Origin: CAWKEY01 sp963848675
GTDB lineage: Bacteria > Pseudomonadota > Gammaproteobacteria > Methylococcales > Methylomonadaceae
DNA length: 16,416 nt
Direction of reading: 5' to 3'
NCBI GenBank assembly: GCA_963848675.1
Contig: CAWKEY010000061.1
Coordinates: 1-16,416 of the forward strand
How positions within the stretch are numbered: the stretch's first letter is position 1; each line of letters starts with the position of its first letter. This document shows, one piece after another, positions 14,054-16,416 of this stretch. The position numbers and the translations under genes were made by a program. The notes beneath the pieces are model-generated. The model made no database searches. It saw only the letters and a program-made list of their open reading frames with translations, and was not told the origin of the DNA.

Positions 14054-15703
14054 TTACCTTATCAGGTTCGACTCACGCGCTGGCTGCTGTGCCGTTTTTT
14101 TCTGCACCGCCCGCATTCTTTGCCGCTCGCTCTCGATGCTTGCTTGTAGCTCAGGATTGCTGATCTTAAAGCCGTGTTCCGCCGCCAGCTTGGCGCACAG
14201 GGCTTTGTAGCCGTCATTGCCGTTGACCTGGAAGCTGGCCCATTTCTGCGCGGATAACTGTAAGGCAGCCAGTACGCAGTCCTTGTTCCGCCAGTCATGA
14301 ATGACGATCTCCAGGCCTTTATCCACGAAAGACGCAGCGCCGCTCTGCCCTGCCTCATCTTTTCGGAGGTAATGAACCTGCTGGCCATGAATTTTCGGCA
14401 GATAGGCCCGGATGTCTCGCGGCGTCGGCGGCTCGGTCGTGTCGCCATTGATTCTCTGTGGTTCTCCTGCACGATATCGCCAGGCATCGGCCAGCTCAGG
14501 CTGTTGCTGCTGCCGTAGCCAGTGTTCAAAATCCGGAAACGGTCGGTATTGTTCGCGTAACTGCTGCCTTTCTTGTTGGTGACGTTCTTTCATGCCAGCT
14601 TTCTCGGCGGCCTGCTCGGCGGCGAGTACGCTACGCATGGCATTCAATAAATCGCCCCGCCCTTTCCAGCTACCTTTCAAAATCGCTTCGCGCTTGGTTT
14701 TCTGTTGCGTCGCCAGTTGTTTACGTTCTGCTTCCTGGCGTTGGCGGAGATCCAGCGTCGCTGGGTTCTTGGCGGCATAGTGCGCCTTCCGGCCCGTGCT
14801 ATAGGTTTCCCAACCGGGTTGTCCGGCCTGGATCGGTTCCGGCCCTCGATCAATAACATGTAGCCGGTTGCTAGGCGGTTCATAAGTCCCCAGCCGTTTT
14901 TGCAAATGTGGCAAACTGGCGGCACGGTCAACGCGGCTGGGTTTCACACCGACATCGCCGACAAACAGTAGGGCCCCGCTACCCTTTTTTTCGTAACGCA
15001 GGCCTTTTTCGGCCAGCTGTCGGTGTAACGTTTGCCAATCGCTGGCCGACTGGATAATGGCTGCGCCGTCCTCAATCGCAATCCGTTCTGCCGATTTTTC
15101 GCCGGTGCGGTTCTCTCTGTCTCGCTTGGCCTGATCGGGTTGCCGTTGCTTTTCGGTGTCGACGTGCTCCCGGCCTAGTTCGCCGTTTTCCAAGACCTGA
15201 TAGCGTCCGTGTTGCTCACGCCGCCAGCCTTGTGTATGTTCAATGCGTGCTATCGCTTTATGGGCAGCTTCAATGTCAAAACCCTTATTCGGTTTGATGA
15301 CTTTCAAGGTATCGGGATGCACCCGGTTGATGACCAGATGCAGATGGAGATTATCGGTGTCGGCGTGAAGTCCGTAGACGGTCTGATGGTCTTTTAGTCC
15401 CAGTTCATCGAGAAATAGGCTGACTGCTTCGTCTATCTGCGCATGGCTGGGTTGTTCGCTGGCTTGCCAGCTCATGACGTAGTGATTGACGGTATCTTTA
15501 CTTCTCACCGCTTCCTGGGACAAGGCCAACATTTCCGCCTTTTGGCTTTTCGAGGTATCTGTTAAAAAATTTCTTGATCCAGAATAGACGCATTTCTCGT
15601 TTGCATTTTGGTTTTCGGGGTTAAGGATGTAGTCCAATAGTCCGCCGATGCGGGCGGCTTTGGTCGCGGATTTCTTTGGGTTCTTAATTTTTTTGACGAC
15701 CAT
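14054..15703 (-). CDS. mobA: MOBP-type relaxase MobA with C-terminal LPD7-like domain
   Basis: A 549-residue relaxase that should nick oriT and carry the strand into the recipient as a covalent 5' adduct. The N-terminal ~170 residues form the relaxase domain: a likely catalytic tyrosine in GLLDYILNP (Tyr25), HYVMSW (from 74), and the three-histidine metal motif in HADTDNLHLHL (His113, His120, His122). A charged Gln/Glu/Arg-rich helical stretch follows (about 300-410). The last ~110 residues (YLPKIHGQQVHYLRKDE, then FVDKGLEIVIHDW, then GFKISNPEL) match the LPD7 domain found on many plasmid relaxases. The gene overlaps mobC by 20 bases, so the two are coupled. A matching IncP/R64-like oriT lies upstream of mobC. 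No type IV secretion genes are in view, so transfer probably needs a helper. Confidence 0.9.
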   Translation of the reverse strand: MVVKKIKNPKKSATKAARIGGLLDYILNPENQNANEKCVYSGSRNFLTDTSKSQKAEMLALSQEAVRSKDTVNHYVMSWQASEQPSHAQIDEAVSLFLDELGLKDHQTVYGLHADTDNLHLHLVINRVHPDTLKVIKPNKGFDIEAAHKAIARIEHTQGWRREQHGRYQVLENGELGREHVDTEKQRQPDQAKRDRENRTGEKSAERIAIEDGAAIIQSASDWQTLHRQLAEKGLRYEKKGSGALLFVGDVGVKPSRVDRAASLPHLQKRLGTYEPPSNRLHVIDRGPEPIQAGQPGWETYSTGRKAHYAAKNPATLDLRQRQEAERKQLATQQKTKREAILKGSWKGRGDLLNAMRSVLAAEQAAEKAGMKERHQQERQQLREQYRPFPDFEHWLRQQQQPELADAWRYRAGEPQRINGDTTEPPTPRDIRAYLPKIHGQQVHYLRKDEAGQSGAASFVDKGLEIVIHDWRNKDCVLAALQLSAQKWASFQVNGNDGYKALCAKLAAEHGFKISNPELQASIESERQRMRAVQKKTAQQPARESNLIR

Positions 15704-16004
15704 CGCTTAGATTCTCTATGTAGGCTTTCAGTGCGATCAACGCCCCGGCAGTTTCCTTACTGTTGACGCCGTTGCTTTCGTTATGGATGTGTTTGAGTAA
15801 ACCACCTAAGCGGCGTAATTCTTTAATCATGATCGCATCCGCATTGGCGATAATCGGCCTGCCAAAGTAACGGCGGCGCACCAGTTCCGACATACTTAAT
15901 CCGGCCAGGTCGGCATCTTCACGCAGGCGTTCTTTTTCGCTGGCGGTTAGGCGTAACCGCAGCATTGCATCTAGCGGTTCGGTGCCTATTGTTTCGAATA
16001 CCAT
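15684..16004 (-). CDS. mobC: MobC-type relaxosome accessory protein
   Basis: 106 residues. The N-terminal half (LRLRLTASEKERLREDADLAGLSMSELVRRR) looks like a ribbon-helix-helix DNA-binding domain, and the centre (IKELRRLGGLLKHIHNES) is the MobC helix motif. Such proteins bind next to nic, bend or melt the DNA and recruit the relaxase. GGAG lies eight bases before ATG 16004. The stop is inside mobA, and the two overlap by 20 bases. RHH accessory proteins commonly repress their own operon by binding oriT; here oriT begins about 240 bp upstream. Confidence 0.88.
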   Translation of the reverse strand: MVFETIGTEPLDAMLRLRLTASEKERLREDADLAGLSMSELVRRRYFGRPIIANADAIMIKELRRLGGLLKHIHNESNGVNSKETAGALIALKAYIENLSDGRQKN

Positions 16005-16242
16005 GTGGCTATCTCCAGTTTAAATTCCATTGCTCTTGTAATGGGTGTCGGTGTCGTAGGATTCGTTTCGGTCATGATCAGTCGTGGCTTTTGGTGACAT
16101 CGCTTTGAAGTTTTTAGTGATACGGTGTTGCGTTTGTCTTGAATGTAAGCAGCATCAGCGCCGCATAGCCGGGGTTCAGGGGTGTCCCATGACAGGATTG
16201 AGCCGGACTGTGAGAAGCGTAGCGCCGAATGGTCTGGCGTAC
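16005..16242. other. mobC leader region / oriT-proximal DNA without a convincing gene
   Basis: 238 bp upstream of mobC with no supported coding frame. It should hold the mobCA promoter on the minus strand, but I see no clear -35/-10 pair. Short G-rich and C-rich blocks around 16170-16190 may belong to the relaxosome binding region. Confidence 0.4.
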
Positions 16243-16288
16243 CTTGGAATCATATACGCTAGTATGTGTATTCCAAGGGCCATCCTGT
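16243..16288 (+). other. oriT: origin of transfer (oriT) with inverted repeat and nic site
   Basis: CTTGGAAT (16243-16250) and ATTCCAAG (16270-16277) form a perfect 8-bp inverted repeat, with further inner pairing ATAC / GTAT around GCTA. Ten bases after the right arm the plus strand reads CATCCTG|T (16281-16288), matching the YATCCTG|Y nic consensus of IncP/R64-type MOBP systems, so cleavage is predicted between 16287 and 16288. The arm-then-nic arrangement and the divergent mobC-mobA genes are as in that family. With this strand nicked, DNA to the right of 16288 would enter the recipient first and the mob genes last. Confidence 0.75.
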
Positions 16289-16416
16289 ATATGTTATTAG
16301 GTGTCTATAAAAATAATAATCTTAGACTGTTTAAAACAGCTTTTCAATCGCTATAAATCGTTTTATGCTATTAATGGATAAATACTATTTAACACAGTTG
16401 GCAACGTGGGGATTAT
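16289..16416. other. AT-rich leading-region DNA, no gene recognised
   Basis: The sequence after nic is strongly AT-rich. The only structure seen is a small palindrome CTGTTT-A-AAACAG (16327-16339). No supported reading frame; the region may continue into a leading-region gene or replication region beyond the window. Confidence 0.4.

Noticed and set aside
16084..16356. 90-codon plus-strand frame spanning oriT
   Set aside because: It runs through the oriT inverted repeat and nic site, lacks a ribosome site and resembles no protein family.

Overview
The window is an accessory, defence-rich and mobile stretch of a proteobacterial genome or plasmid. Protein style, mid-range base composition and the MobC/MobA pair suggest a gamma- or betaproteobacterium. 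There is no rRNA, tRNA or housekeeping gene to fix the taxon, and the window could be a plasmid or an integrated mobilisable island.

Left edge (1-1197): the C-terminal part of a Tn3-family transposase runs in from outside the window. About 35 bp after its stop is a 44-codon stump of a type I restriction specificity subunit (HsdS). The stump's stop codon overlaps the start of the next gene, so the operon that follows was probably once the distal part of an hsd (type I restriction-modification) locus that lost its front end.

Defence operon (1194-10135, + strand, tightly packed): a SIR2-like NADase and a HerA-type ATPase (the pair known as Nezha / SIR2-HerA); a DUF2130 coiled-coil protein with a candidate PD-(D/E)XK nuclease core; an RloC/PrrC-like AAA_13 ATPase with a CPYC zinc-hook motif and a candidate Arg-Glu-His anticodon-nuclease triad; and an 811-residue fusion of an HD phosphohydrolase domain to an Hsp90-like (GHKL) ATPase. 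The last is the least familiar member. Four different putative effector chemistries (NAD hydrolysis, DNA cleavage, tRNA cleavage, HD phosphohydrolysis), three of them next to or fused to NTPases, sit in one transcription unit whose restriction partner appears lost.

Second module (10314-12015, - strand): three overlapping or tightly spaced genes, TIGR04255 family - 111-aa unknown - 202-aa unknown. By eye they are more AT-rich than their surroundings and probably form an uncharacterised system. It lies between a possible tiny integrase remnant (about 10139-10170) and an intact small FimB-like tyrosine recombinase (12168-12752).

Recombinase and cargo (12748-14050): a class 3 lipase gene is bracketed by two 29-bp dyads with the same 11-7-11 layout and related arms (consensus AWTAGACA), one immediately upstream and one immediately downstream. 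A direct repeat of part of this unit overlaps the recombinase start codon. This looks like a recombinase with its sites and a cargo gene. A nested set of palindromes (13984-14045) lies between the lipase and the mobilisation genes.

Right edge (14054-16416): mobA (MOBP relaxase with a C-terminal LPD7-like domain) and mobC on the - strand, followed by a convincing oriT: an inverted repeat and, 10 nt on, a CATCCTG|T nic site matching the IncP/R64-type consensus. The element is therefore probably mobilisable in trans.
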